Assembly (NCBI GenBank): GCA_963844625.1
Contig: CAWJPF010000035.1
Span: forward strand, 441,015-505,014
Direction of reading: 5' to 3'
Length of the DNA: 64,000 nucleotides
Source of the DNA: Palsa-504 sp963844625
Lineage (GTDB): Bacteria; Actinomycetota; Actinomycetes; Streptosporangiales; Streptosporangiaceae
In this document: one piece after another, positions 40,454 to 49,855 of the stretch
How the letters are laid out: each line of letters opens with the position of its first letter
How positions within the stretch are numbered: position 1 is the first letter of the stretch
Notes under the pieces: model-generated
What the model saw: the letters and a program-made list of their open reading frames with translations, nothing else
Databases searched by the model: none
What the model was told of the DNA's origin: nothing
Made by a program: the position numbers and the translations under genes

Positions 40454-43309
40454 GTGGCTGACCGTCTTGTGGTTCGCGGCGCCCGCGAGCACAACTTGAA
40501 GGATGTCTCGCTGGATTTGCCGCGGGACGCGATGATCGTGTTTACGGGGTTGTCGGGGTCGGGGAAGTCGAGCCTGGCGTTTGACACGATTTTCGCGGAG
40601 GGGCAGCGGCGGTACGTGGAGTCGCTGTCGGCGTATGCGCGGCAGTTCCTGGGGCAGATGGATAAGCCGGATGTGGATTTCATCGACGGGCTGTCGCCGG
40701 CGGTCTCGATCGACCAGAAGTCGGCGTCGCGTAATCCGCGGTCGACGGTGGGGACGATCACCGAGGTGTATGACTACCTGCGGCTGCTGTACGCGCGGAT
40801 CGGCAAGCCGCATTGCCCGTTGTGCGGGCGGCCGATCGCGCGGCAGTCGCCGCAGCAGATCGTGGACCGGGTGCTTGAGCTTGACGAGGGGACGCGGTTC
40901 CAGGTGCTGGCGCCGGTGGTGCGGGGGCGGAAGGGGGAGTACGGGGAGCTGCTGCGGGAGCTGCAGACCAAGGGCTACTCCCGGGCCCGCGTCGACGGCA
41001 CCATCGTTCGCCTGGATGAGGCCCTGGCGGGGCAGCTGCCGGCGCTGAAGAAGTACGAGAAGCATGACATCGAGGTCATAGTCGACCGGCTGGCGGTGAA
41101 AGAGTCGGCCCGGCGCAGGCTGACCGACTCGGTGGAGACCGCGCTGGGCCTGTCCGCCGGGGTCGTGGTGCTTGACTTCATCGACCTGCCCGAGAATGAC
41201 CCGCACCGGGAGCGGATGTATTCCGAGCACCTGGCCTGCATGTATGACGATCTCTCGTTCGATGAGCTGGAGCCGCGGTCGTTCTCGTTCAACTCCCCGT
41301 GGGGAGCCTGCCCGGACTGCACCGGACTCGGCACCAGGCTCGAGGTCGATCCCGAGCTGATCGTCCCGGACGAGTCCAGGTCGCTCGCGGACGGCGCGAT
41401 CGCGCCGTGGAGCGGCGGGCACATCAGTGACTACTTCTTCCGGCTGATCGAGGCCCTCGGCGACAGCCTCGGCTTCCGGATGGACACGCCGTGGGCGAAG
41501 CTGCCCGCCAAGGCCCGCACGGCCCTGTTGCGCGGCTACGACCTGCAGGTCCACGTCCGGTACAAGAACCGGTACGGCCGCCAGCGCTCGTATTACACGA
41601 ACTTCGAGGGTGTCATCCCGTGGGTCGAGCGGCGGCACGCCGAGGCGGAGTCGGACTCGAGCCGGGAGAAGTTCGCCGGGTACATGCGCGAGGTGCCGTG
41701 CCCGTCCTGCCACGGGGCCCGGCTCAAGCCGGTGTCGCTGGCGGTGTCCGTGGACGGCAGGTCCATCGCCGAACTGTGCGCGCTTCCCATCGGGGAGCTG
41801 GCCAAGCTACTGCTCAGCTTGCAGCTCTCCGAGCGTGATCAGCAGATCGCCCAGCGGATCGTGAAGGAAGTCAACGCCAGAATGGGTTTCCTCCTCGACG
41901 TCGGGCTGGACTACCTGACCCTGGACCGGGCCTCGGCCACGCTGGCCGGCGGCGAGGCCCAGCGGATCCGGCTGGCCACCCAGATCGGCTCGGGTCTGGT
42001 CGGGGTGCTGTACGTGCTCGACGAGCCGTCGATCGGGCTGCACCAGCGGGACAACCACCGGCTCCTCGAGACGCTGCTGCGGCTGCGCAACCTGGGCAAC
42101 ACGCTGATCGTCGTCGAGCATGACGAGGACACGATCCGGGCGGCCGACTGGATCGTGGACATCGGCCCGCGCGCCGGTGAGCACGGCGGCCACATCGTGG
42201 TCTCCGGCACGGTCGAGGACCTCCTGGCCAACCCCGAGTCGCTGACCGGCGCCTACCTGTCCGGGCGCGAGTCCATCCCGATGCCGGCCAGCCGCAGGAA
42301 GCGGGACAGGAGCCGCGAAGTCGCCGTCAAGGGCGCGGCCGAGCATAACCTGCGCGGCGTGGACGTGGCGTTCCCGCTCGGCTGCCTGGTCGCCGTCACC
42401 GGAGTGTCGGGGTCAGGCAAGTCCACGCTGGTCAACGACATCTTGTACAAGGCGCTGGCCCGCGAGCTCAACGGCGCCCGGACGGTCCCTGGCCGGCACA
42501 CCCGGATCACCGGCATCCAGCACCTGGACAAGGTCGTGCACGTCGACCAGGGCCCGATCGGGCGCACCCCGCGGTCCAACCCGGCCACCTACACCGGCGT
42601 CTTCGACCACATCCGGAAGCTGTTCGCGGCCACGACCGAGGCGAAGATCCGCGGCTACCAGCCCGGCCGGTTCTCCTTCAACGTCAAGGGCGGCCGGTGC
42701 GAGGCCTGCTCCGGCGACGGCACGATCAAGATCGAGATGCAGTTCCTGCCCGACGTCTACGTGCCCTGCGAGATCTGCCACGGCGCCCGGTACAACACCG
42801 ACACCCTGGGCGTCCACTACAAGGGCAAGACCATCGCCGAGGTCCTCGACATGCCCATCGAGGAAGCGGCCGACTTCTTCGCGCCCGTCCCCGCCATCCA
42901 CCGCCACCTGAAGACCCTGGTCGACGTCGGCCTGGGCTACGTGCGCCTGGGCCAGCCCGCGCCTACCCTGTCCGGCGGCGAGGCCCAGCGGGTCAAGCTG
43001 GCCGCCGAACTGCAGCGCCGGGCCACCGGCCGGACCATCTACGTGCTGGACGAGCCGACCACCGGGCTGCACTTCGAGGACATCCGCAAGCTGCTCGGCG
43101 TGCTGAGCCGCCTAGTCGAGACCGGCAACACGGTCATCGTGATCGAGCACAACCTGGACGTGATCAAGACCGCGGACTGGGTCATCGACCTTGGCCCGGA
43201 GGGCGGCGCCGGCGGAGGTCTCGTGATCGCCTCAGGACCGCCGGAGAAGATCGCAGGAGTCGAGGAGAGCTACACCGGCCACTTCCTCAAGAAACTCCTC
43301 GACGTCTAG
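40454..43309 (+). CDS. uvrA: Excinuclease ABC subunit A
   Basis: The 951-residue protein is full-length UvrA: ADRLVVRGAREHNLKDVSL at the start, Walker A GLSGSGKSSLAF near 33, zinc-type CPLCGRPIA near 120, CPDCTG near 294, CPSCHGARLKPV near 416, ABC signature LAGGEAQRIRLATQIG near 495, second Walker A GVSGSGKSTLV near 650, zinc finger CEACSGDG...CEICHGARY near 750-780 and second signature LSGGEAQRVKLAAEL near 840. It recognises bulky DNA lesions with UvrB. The GTG at 40454 is preferred; the open frame upstream has no conserved sequence. Codon use changes sharply near 40970. Confidence 0.97.
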   Translation: MADRLVVRGAREHNLKDVSLDLPRDAMIVFTGLSGSGKSSLAFDTIFAEGQRRYVESLSAYARQFLGQMDKPDVDFIDGLSPAVSIDQKSASRNPRSTVGTITEVYDYLRLLYARIGKPHCPLCGRPIARQSPQQIVDRVLELDEGTRFQVLAPVVRGRKGEYGELLRELQTKGYSRARVDGTIVRLDEALAGQLPALKKYEKHDIEVIVDRLAVKESARRRLTDSVETALGLSAGVVVLDFIDLPENDPHRERMYSEHLACMYDDLSFDELEPRSFSFNSPWGACPDCTGLGTRLEVDPELIVPDESRSLADGAIAPWSGGHISDYFFRLIEALGDSLGFRMDTPWAKLPAKARTALLRGYDLQVHVRYKNRYGRQRSYYTNFEGVIPWVERRHAEAESDSSREKFAGYMREVPCPSCHGARLKPVSLAVSVDGRSIAELCALPIGELAKLLLSLQLSERDQQIAQRIVKEVNARMGFLLDVGLDYLTLDRASATLAGGEAQRIRLATQIGSGLVGVLYVLDEPSIGLHQRDNHRLLETLLRLRNLGNTLIVVEHDEDTIRAADWIVDIGPRAGEHGGHIVVSGTVEDLLANPESLTGAYLSGRESIPMPASRRKRDRSREVAVKGAAEHNLRGVDVAFPLGCLVAVTGVSGSGKSTLVNDILYKALARELNGARTVPGRHTRITGIQHLDKVVHVDQGPIGRTPRSNPATYTGVFDHIRKLFAATTEAKIRGYQPGRFSFNVKGGRCEACSGDGTIKIEMQFLPDVYVPCEICHGARYNTDTLGVHYKGKTIAEVLDMPIEEAADFFAPVPAIHRHLKTLVDVGLGYVRLGQPAPTLSGGEAQRVKLAAELQRRATGRTIYVLDEPTTGLHFEDIRKLLGVLSRLVETGNTVIVIEHNLDVIKTADWVIDLGPEGGAGGGLVIASGPPEKIAGVEESYTGHFLKKLLDV

Positions 43310-43318
43310 CCGGGCGCG

Positions 43319-43966
43319 GTGGAAATCGTCACCGAAGGCCGAGTCGCGCGGGCTGACCTGGACGGGGACAGCGCGGAGGCGCGCTTCCTGCTTGTGCTCA
43401 CGCACGGGGCGGGCGGCAGCGTCGAGGCGCCCGACGTGCTGGCGGCCCGTGACGCCGGGCGGCAGTTGGGCGGGATGGTGGCCCGGGTCACGCAGCCGTA
43501 CCGGGTCGCAGGGGCGCGCGCGCCCGGCTCCGCCGCCCGTCAGGACGCCGCCTGGGTCCAGACCGTGGCCGTGCTACGCGAACTGGCCCCCGGTATCCCG
43601 CTTGTCCAGGGCGGCCGCAGCAACGGCGCGCGGGTGGCCTGCCGTACCGCCGCCGCGGTGGGCGCCCGCGCCGTGATCGCGCTCGCGTTTCCCCTGCATC
43701 CCCCCGGGCACCTGGCCGGACGCGCCGCGCTGCCGGGCGCTCCGCCCTCGGGAACCGCGGTCCAGATACGGATCGCCGAACTCCGCGCGGCGCGCGCGGG
43801 TGGTGCCAAGGTGCTGGTGGTGAACGGCGAGCGTGACCCGTTCGGGATCCCGTCTGCGGACGACGCTGATCGGGTAGTCATCGTGCCGGGGGAGACGCAT
43901 TCGCTGAAGGGCCATCGCGCGCAGATCGTGGCCGCCATCGCCGAGTGGCTGCCAGCGGTGCTCTAA
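43319..43966 (+). CDS. Alpha/beta hydrolase of the KANL3/Tex30 type
   Basis: The 215-residue protein has an oxyanion segment LVLTHGAGGSVEAPD near 25-39, a nucleophile elbow GGRSNGARVA near 98-107 (GRSNG) and a C-terminal histidine GETHSLKG near 190. Aspartate in VNGERDPFG near 165 completes the triad. It belongs to a small dienelactone-hydrolase-like group found widely in actinobacteria. The GTG at 43319 lies nine bases after uvrA, so it is probably in the same unit. Confidence 0.82.
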   Translation: MEIVTEGRVARADLDGDSAEARFLLVLTHGAGGSVEAPDVLAARDAGRQLGGMVARVTQPYRVAGARAPGSAARQDAAWVQTVAVLRELAPGIPLVQGGRSNGARVACRTAAAVGARAVIALAFPLHPPGHLAGRAALPGAPPSGTAVQIRIAELRAARAGGAKVLVVNGERDPFGIPSADDADRVVIVPGETHSLKGHRAQIVAAIAEWLPAVL

Positions 43967-44056
43967 AGGGGTGGCCCGCGTCCGGAGCCGGTGGCCTCGC
44001 GCCAGGCGGGCTCGCCAGGGCTTAAAAAAGGATTAAAAGGATCGCTGGTTGAACGT

Positions 44057-44344
44057 TCACGCCGAACCCGGGCTGCCGCGCAAGGCGGATAAGGCTGCGG
44101 GGGCCTCGGGAGCCCGTACGCTGCGCCCGGAGGTCACACCGATCGGGCGGTCGAAAGGGGCCAGGTCAGTGGGCCGGTGCGGCTCGATGCACGCGCCGTC
44201 CGGTAGTAGTTCCCCGGTGTCCTCGAACATCACGACGCCATTGCAGAGCAGGCTCCAGCCCTGCTCGGGGTGACTGACGATAGTGTGGGCCGCTTCCCGG
44301 TCCGGGGCCGATGGCGCCGGACAAGGTGGCGAGTGTGGGCACAT
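44057..44344 (-). CDS. DUF5999 family small protein
   Basis: The 95-residue protein begins CPHSPPCPAPSAPDREAAH and continues HPEQGWSLLCNGVVMFEDTG ELLPDG, the well conserved pattern of the actinobacterial DUF5999 family. Three cysteines near the start suggest metal binding. AGGAGG seven bases before the ATG at 44344 fixes the start. The C-terminal ~30 residues go beyond the usual family end. Function unknown. Confidence 0.75.
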   Translation of the reverse strand: MCPHSPPCPAPSAPDREAAHTIVSHPEQGWSLLCNGVVMFEDTGELLPDGACIEPHRPTDLAPFDRPIGVTSGRSVRAPEAPAALSALRGSPGSA

Positions 44345-44808
44345 ATCAGTGCCTCCTGAAGTTTTCATTGTTCGCATTCATGATCGTTATAAGTGTGCCG
44401 CAGCCTGGGCGATCGCTGACATGGCCTACGCTGATCGTTTTCCAGGTGGCCATCTGTAGCTTCCCGCTGGTTTCCGTGTGGCACCTCTGGACTACTCATT
44501 GTAATCATCCTAGCCCCCTGGGCCCTGCGCCCAGAAAATTGGCCTAGACCAACTGTGCCGCTTTCCATCTTACGCTGCAAGCGACACGCTCAACCCCAAA
44601 CAATCGATTGCCGCGCTCTGCGCCCCTCGGGCCTCTAGCTGCGGCTCGCTCCCCCTACATCTGGAGACGCCGAGCTAGCCCGGTTGGTTCACGCGAGCGC
44701 GGCAGAATCCGGCGGGGCGCGATTGGCGGCGGCAAGCACCGCGGCCCGGCGGCCGCGAATGCCGTGGCCCGGCGGCCGCCAACGCCCGGGCTTAGCGGCG
44801 GAGTAGGG
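44345..44808. other. Lower-GC intergenic stretch
   Basis: About 460 bases with visibly lower GC than the neighbourhood in its left half (44350-44600). It must include the promoter of the DUF5999 gene. Short open frames exist on both strands, but none has a ribosome site or a recognisable domain. I see no gene that I can support. Confidence 0.45.
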
Positions 44809-45234
44809 CTAGGCTTCGGTGACCGGCGACGCTAGCGGGCTGAGCTCGAACGCCACGGCCGGGATGTCGTTGAGACGGTGGGTTTCCCGCAGCGTGAGCA
44901 GGTGCTCGGCTTCGGCCGTGAGCGCGTGCACGCGCGACGTGGCCCGCATCTTCCGGCGGTAGATGCGGTCGTCGAAGCCGCGCGGGCCCATAGCCGCGCG
45001 CTGCGCGGCGAAGGCGGCCCGCATGGCCTCGGTCAGCGCGGCGTCAAGGTCCTCGGCCAGGCGGCGCAGTTCAGGCGACGGCGCCCGCCGGGCCTGCGCC
45101 TTCCTGAACTGGCTCTCCGCCTCGCGGGCGGCGGCGAGGAGTTCTGCCCGCCGCGCAGCGAGCGCCAGATCGGCCTGGTAATGCTGCTCCGCCTCGCTGC
45201 TCGGCTTCTGCCGTCTCATGACCACCGGTCTCAT
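44809..45234 (-). CDS. Helical hypothetical protein
   Basis: A 141-residue, Ala/Arg/Glu-rich protein predicted to be long helices or coiled coil (ADLALAARRAELLAAAREAE, RLAEDLDAALTEAMRAAFAA), ending in a less helical part (NDIPAVAFELSPL). No domain is recognised. It precedes the ABC exporter operon end by about 50 bases but is a separate unit. An internal ATG at 45219 is an alternative start. Confidence 0.5.
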   Translation of the reverse strand: MRPVVMRRQKPSSEAEQHYQADLALAARRAELLAAAREAESQFRKAQARRAPSPELRRLAEDLDAALTEAMRAAFAAQRAAMGPRGFDDRIYRRKMRATSRVHALTAEAEHLLTLRETHRLNDIPAVAFELSPLASPVTEA

Positions 45235-45285
45235 GACCCAATAGGGTACGCGCGGCGCCGGCGCGGTCGCATGGCGGTCCCGCCG

Positions 45286-47118
45286 TCAGGCCAGGCTCGC
45301 GGCCCAGCTGGCGTGCAGGGCCGCGTACTCGCCGTCCCCGGACATCAGCTCATGCGGCGGGCCATCTTCGGTGATCCGGCCCCCGTCGAGGACGAGGACC
45401 CGGTCGGCGATCGCCACCGTGGACAGCCGGTGCGCGATGATGACGGCTGTCCGGCCGGCCAGCACGGTGCGCAGGGCGCCCTGGACCAGCCGCTCGCTCG
45501 GGATGTCGAGCAGCGAGGTGGCCTCGTCGAGGACGAGCACGGCCGGGGCGGCCAGGAATGCCCGGGCGAACGAGACGAGCTGACGCTGGCCCGCGGACAG
45601 CCGGCCGCCGCGCTTGCCGACCGGGGTGTCATAACCCTCGGGCAGCGCGGTGATGAAGTCGTGCGCGCCGATCATCCGCGCCGCGGCCTCCACCTCGGCG
45701 GGGCAGGCATCGGGACGGCCGAGCCTGACGTTCTCCGCGACCGATCCCTCGAACAGGAAGTTCTCCTGGGTGATCACGATGATCTCGGTGCGGAGCACGG
45801 AGTCCGCGAGCTGCCGCAGGTCGATTCCGTCCAGCGTCACCCGGCCTGAGCGCGGGTCGTAGAACCGGCCGAGCAGCCGCGCGATCGTCGTCTTGCCCGC
45901 GCCGGTCGCACCGACCACGGCGACCGTCTGCCCGGCCGGGATATCCAGGTCGAGTCCCGGCAGGACCAGGTTGTCGCGGTAGCCGAAGGTGACCGACTCC
46001 AACCGGACCCGCCGGCCGGCCGCGGTGGCGGCCCGGGCCGGCAGCGGCTGCGGGGCCGCGGGTTCCGGGACCGCTGGTTCTTGCTCGAGCACCCCCGAGA
46101 TCTTCTCCAGGCCGGACGCCGCCGACTGGAACGTGTTGTAGAACTGCGACACGTCCTGCAGCGGATCGAAGAAACGCTGCAGGTAGAGCAGGAACGTCGT
46201 GAGCACGCCGATCTTGATGTTCCCCTCGATCACGAGCAGACCGCCGTAGCCGAGGATCACGCCCAAGATGACGTTGCCGACCAGCGAGATGCTCGGGCCG
46301 TAGATCGCGATGAGCCGCGAGGCGTGCGCGCTGGACTGCGCATAGTCCTGTCCGAGGCCGGAGAAGATTTCCTCGTTCCGCTTCTCCCTGCGGAACGCCT
46401 GCACCGCCCGGATCCCGCCGAACGTCTCGACGAAATGCACGATGACCAGCGCGATGGCTTCCCTGGTCCGCCGGTACGCGCGAGCGGACTCGCGCCGGAA
46501 CCAGACCGTCAGCCAGGTCAGCGGAACGAAGCCGACCAGCACCACCAGACCGAGCTTCCAGGCGAGCAGCAGCATGCCGGTGCCGACGAGCAGCAGGGTC
46601 AAGATGGCCGCGATCAGCGAGTCGAGCCCCTCCTCGAACAGGTCAGAGATCGACTCGACGTCCGAGGTCTGCCTGGAGATGACCCGCCCCGAGGTGTAGT
46701 CCTCGTGAAAGGCCACGTCCAGCAGGCCGAAGTGCGCGAACAGGCGGCGGCGCAGCTCGAGCACCACCTTCTGCCCGACGCGGCCGGTCATGGTGACGAA
46801 CATGCGGGTCGTGACCGCCTGCACCCCGACCGTGACGGCGAAGGCCGCGGCGATGCCGAGCAGCGGCGCGGCGTCGTGGGCGTTCAGCAGCGGCGGCAGG
46901 CCGCTGTCGATGGCGATGCCGACCAGCCAGGGCCCGGCCAGCGCGGCCAGGCTCGCCACCACGATCAGCGACACGGTGGCGATCACCGCGCGCCGGTACG
47001 GCCGCAGCAGCTCGCCGAGCAGCCGCCGGCTCCGCTCGCGCAGCAGCGCGGCCAGGCCGGCGCTGACCTCGTCGTTCTTCTCCGCGGCGACCCCGCGCCA
47101 CGAGGCCGGCGTGGTCAC
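45286..47118 (-). CDS. ABC exporter half-transporter, canonical-site partner
   Basis: The 610-residue protein has a six-helix type IV exporter domain (residues about 30-330, with HEDYTSGRVISRQTSDVES at the first coupling region) and a C-terminal ATPase: Walker A VGATGAGKTT near 405, Q-loop VITQENFLFEGSV, signature LSAGQRQLVSFARAFL near 510 and Walker B VLVLDEATSLLD with the catalytic Glu. The GTG at 47118 overlaps the preceding stop as GTGA. Its signature has Ala in place of the second Gly (LSAGQ). Together with the next gene upstream it forms a heterodimeric exporter. Substrate unknown. Confidence 0.9.
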   Translation of the reverse strand: MTTPASWRGVAAEKNDEVSAGLAALLRERSRRLLGELLRPYRRAVIATVSLIVVASLAALAGPWLVGIAIDSGLPPLLNAHDAAPLLGIAAAFAVTVGVQAVTTRMFVTMTGRVGQKVVLELRRRLFAHFGLLDVAFHEDYTSGRVISRQTSDVESISDLFEEGLDSLIAAILTLLLVGTGMLLLAWKLGLVVLVGFVPLTWLTVWFRRESARAYRRTREAIALVIVHFVETFGGIRAVQAFRREKRNEEIFSGLGQDYAQSSAHASRLIAIYGPSISLVGNVILGVILGYGGLLVIEGNIKIGVLTTFLLYLQRFFDPLQDVSQFYNTFQSAASGLEKISGVLEQEPAVPEPAAPQPLPARAATAAGRRVRLESVTFGYRDNLVLPGLDLDIPAGQTVAVVGATGAGKTTIARLLGRFYDPRSGRVTLDGIDLRQLADSVLRTEIIVITQENFLFEGSVAENVRLGRPDACPAEVEAAARMIGAHDFITALPEGYDTPVGKRGGRLSAGQRQLVSFARAFLAAPAVLVLDEATSLLDIPSERLVQGALRTVLAGRTAVIIAHRLSTVAIADRVLVLDGGRITEDGPPHELMSGDGEYAALHASWAASLA

Positions 47119-48998
47119 GCGCTCTCCCTCAGGTCTTCGGTATCCATCAGGTCGGCGTACTCCGGGTTGGAAGCGAGCAGCTCCCGGTGGCTGCCGCTGG
47201 CCGCGATCACTCCGCCGGACAGCAGCGCCACCGTGTCCGCCAGCGCCACCGTGGACGGGCGGTGCGCCACCACCAGGGCGGTCGATCCGGCCAGGATCTC
47301 GTGCAGCGCCCGGGTCACGCGCTCTTCGGTGTGCACGTCGAGGGCGGAAAGCGGATCGTCGAGGATCAGCACGTCCGGCTTGGCCAGGATGGCCCTGGCC
47401 AGGGCGATCCGCTGCCGCTGGCCGCCGGAAAGCGCCATACCCTGCTCGCCGATCCTGGTGTCCAGGCCCCACGGCAGGTCAAAGGCGAACCTGGCCTGCG
47501 CCGCCGTCAGCGCGGCCTCGACCGCGTCCTCGCCGGCGTCCGGCGCGCCGAACGTCACGTTCTCCCTGACGCTCGCGGAGAACAGCGTCGCGTCCTCGAA
47601 GGCGCAGCCCACCGCCGTGCGGAGCTTCGCCAGGGGGAGGTCGCGGACGTCCGTCCCGTCGAGCCGCACCGCTCCCGAACTCGCGTCGGCCAGCCGCGGC
47701 ACGAGCTGCAGCAAGGTGGACTTGCCCGAGCCGGTCGCCCCGGTGAGCACGAGCGTCTGGCCGGGCGTCAGGTCGAGCACCACGTCGCGGAGCACGGGCT
47801 CGGCCGCGCCCGGATAGCTGAAGGCCACGTGGTCGAACACCAGGTGCCCCCGCCCGCGCCGCACCGTCCCGGCGCCGTCCGGCCAGCGCGGACCCGCAGC
47901 CCGCTGGTGCGGAACCCCCCGGGGCGCGGCTTCGATGCCGGGGGCACGCACGACGTCCCGTTCGGCCGAATTCTGGTCTTTATCGATGATTTCCGGCGCG
48001 GTGTCGAAGATTTCCAGCACGCGCTGGGCCGCGGTGGCCGCCTCCTGGCCGGACGCGATGATGTAGCCGAGCGCCTCGACCGGCCAGACCAGCTGCAGCG
48101 CCAGTGTGATGAAGGCCACCAGGCCGCCCAGCGTCAGTGAGTGACGGCTGACCGCGAACACGCCGAGGACGACGATGAGGCCGATGACGGCGTTCGGGAT
48201 CAGGTCAAGCAGCGACCAGAAGGACCCGAGCAGGCCTGCCTTCTCGACCTGATTGCGGTAGACCTCCACGGCCTGGGCGCGGTGCCTGACGGCGGCCTGC
48301 GGGCTGCGGCCCAGCGCCTTGAGGACGCGGATGCCTGTCGCCGCCTCCTCGACCAGCGTCGCCAGGTCTCCTTCTTGGTCCTGGACCCGCCGGGACAGGA
48401 CCTTATAGCGCTTCTCGAACCTCAGGCAGACCGGCAGGACCGGCGCGAACACCGCGCCGGTGATCAGGCCAAGCCACCAGTTGAGGTTGATCAGCAGCGC
48501 GACCACGGCGATGAACCCCGCCACGTTGGTGACCATGAAGATCAGGCCGAACCCGGCGAACCTGCGGATCGACGACAGGTCGGTCGTCGCCCGGGACAGC
48601 AGCTGCCCGGACTGCCACCGGTCGTGGAATGAGGCCTGCAGCCGCTGCAGGTGCGCGTACAGGTCGTCCCTGATCGACCTTTCGATATCCGCGACCACGG
48701 TGGACTGGATCCAGCGGCGGATCATGTTCAGCAGCGCCTCGGCCGCGCCGAGGCCGATGGCGGCCAGGGCCAGCGGGATCAGCAAGCCCTTGGCCCCGTG
48801 CGCGATCGCCCCGTCGATCACGGCTTTGATGAGCAGCGGGATGGCGATGTCGGCCGCGACCGCGCCGAAGGCGGCCGTGAGCATCACGATCATCTGGATG
48901 CGGAATGGCTTGAGGTAGCCGCGAAGCCGCCACAGCGCCCCGACTGGCCGTACCCTGGCGAAGGCGCGCGTGACCAGCAAAGGGGTAACAGAGGGCAT
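47115..48998 (-). CDS. ABC exporter half-transporter, degenerate-site partner
   Basis: The 627-residue protein has the exporter membrane domain (IVMLTAAFGAVAADIAIPLL onward; SFHDRWQSGQLLSRATTDLS) and an ATPase with Walker A LTGATGSGKSTLL near 430, signature LSGGQRQRIALARAIL near 525 and Walker B VLILDDPLSALD. The catalytic glutamate is replaced by aspartate, as in the degenerate site of TM287/288-like heterodimers. An insert near residue 345-375 (RDVVRAPGIEAAPRG) precedes the ATPase. It is the first gene of the two-gene operon. Confidence 0.9.
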   Translation of the reverse strand: MPSVTPLLVTRAFARVRPVGALWRLRGYLKPFRIQMIVMLTAAFGAVAADIAIPLLIKAVIDGAIAHGAKGLLIPLALAAIGLGAAEALLNMIRRWIQSTVVADIERSIRDDLYAHLQRLQASFHDRWQSGQLLSRATTDLSSIRRFAGFGLIFMVTNVAGFIAVVALLINLNWWLGLITGAVFAPVLPVCLRFEKRYKVLSRRVQDQEGDLATLVEEAATGIRVLKALGRSPQAAVRHRAQAVEVYRNQVEKAGLLGSFWSLLDLIPNAVIGLIVVLGVFAVSRHSLTLGGLVAFITLALQLVWPVEALGYIIASGQEAATAAQRVLEIFDTAPEIIDKDQNSAERDVVRAPGIEAAPRGVPHQRAAGPRWPDGAGTVRRGRGHLVFDHVAFSYPGAAEPVLRDVVLDLTPGQTLVLTGATGSGKSTLLQLVPRLADASSGAVRLDGTDVRDLPLAKLRTAVGCAFEDATLFSASVRENVTFGAPDAGEDAVEAALTAAQARFAFDLPWGLDTRIGEQGMALSGGQRQRIALARAILAKPDVLILDDPLSALDVHTEERVTRALHEILAGSTALVVAHRPSTVALADTVALLSGGVIAASGSHRELLASNPEYADLMDTEDLRESA

Positions 48999-49180
48999 CA
49001 GCCGTGAGGTTAACCGCGCAGCCGCAACGTTGTCACCTTATTTTTTCTTAGAGCGGACGCCTTGTCGGCAGGCCATAACTCTGGCACGCTGGCTCACCCG
49101 GAGGCTTCGCGAACCGGGGGCCGGGGTTGACCGGCAGGGAGAGGAACCGTGAAGCGCAGTACAAGCCGCCTCAGGCCTAG

Positions 49181-49855
49181 ATGAGCAGCGTGTCCCGCGC
49201 GGGGATCCTGGCCGCCTACCGCGACGGGATCACGGTCATCTGCGAGCTCGCAGCGCAGTTCACCGACGCGACGTGGCTCGCCGCGACGCCCTGTACCGAA
49301 TGGCGAGCGGTCGACCTGGCCGGCCATCTGCGCTGCGTGGCCGACGACTACCACGAGTACCTCGATGACACCCCGGCCAGCAGGCTGGCGCGGCTGATGG
49401 CCACCGGCGCGCCCGCCGACTCGCTCGCCCGCAAGCTCGCCCGGCAGAACTCCGCAGAGCTCGCCGCGCTACCCGACGCAGCCGGGCCCGAGCACATCGC
49501 CGCGTTCGCCGAGTCCGCGCGGTCCTACGGGCGGCGGCTACCGCTGTCGTGGGACCTGCTGCACCACAGGTACCGCGGTACCGATGTCACGGTGGGGGAG
49601 ATGGCGGGCGTGGCGTGTGCCGAGTGGCACCTGCACGCCTGGGACCTGGCCCGATCGCTGGGCAAGGACTACCGTCCCGCCACCCCCGAGCTGGTCGTGA
49701 CCGCGTGGCGGGCGGGTACGCCGCAGCTGCGGCCGCTGCCCGCCACGGGCTGGGCCGACGACGATCCGTGGCATTTCCTGCTGGGCGCGTCGGGTCGTGA
49801 CCGGGGCTGGACCGCAGTGTTAGGCGGAGTAAAGTCCTTGGTTCGTGACCTTTGA
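49181..49855 (+). CDS. Maleylpyruvate isomerase/mycothiol-dependent DinB-fold protein
   Basis: The 224-residue protein has the actinobacterial DinB-like layout: LAAQFTDATWLAATPCTEWRA near 24-44, VDLAGHLRCVADDYHEYL (metal His in GHLRCV) near 46-63 and VACAEWHLHAWDLARSLG near 143-160 with the C-terminal metal His pair. Such enzymes use mycothiol in place of glutathione. It overlaps the next gene by 11 bases, suggesting coupling with the cysteine-desulfurase-like protein. Confidence 0.8.
   Translation: MSSVSRAGILAAYRDGITVICELAAQFTDATWLAATPCTEWRAVDLAGHLRCVADDYHEYLDDTPASRLARLMATGAPADSLARKLARQNSAELAALPDAAGPEHIAAFAESARSYGRRLPLSWDLLHHRYRGTDVTVGEMAGVACAEWHLHAWDLARSLGKDYRPATPELVVTAWRAGTPQLRPLPATGWADDDPWHFLLGASGRDRGWTAVLGGVKSLVRDL

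Noticed and set aside
44311..44547. Open frame with a hydrophobic stretch in the low-GC gap
   Set aside because: Overlaps the DUF5999 ribosome site region on the other strand, has no ribosome site of its own and no recognisable motif.
44365..44580. Small minus-strand frame upstream of the DUF5999 gene
   Set aside because: No domain or ribosome site; it occupies the likely promoter region.
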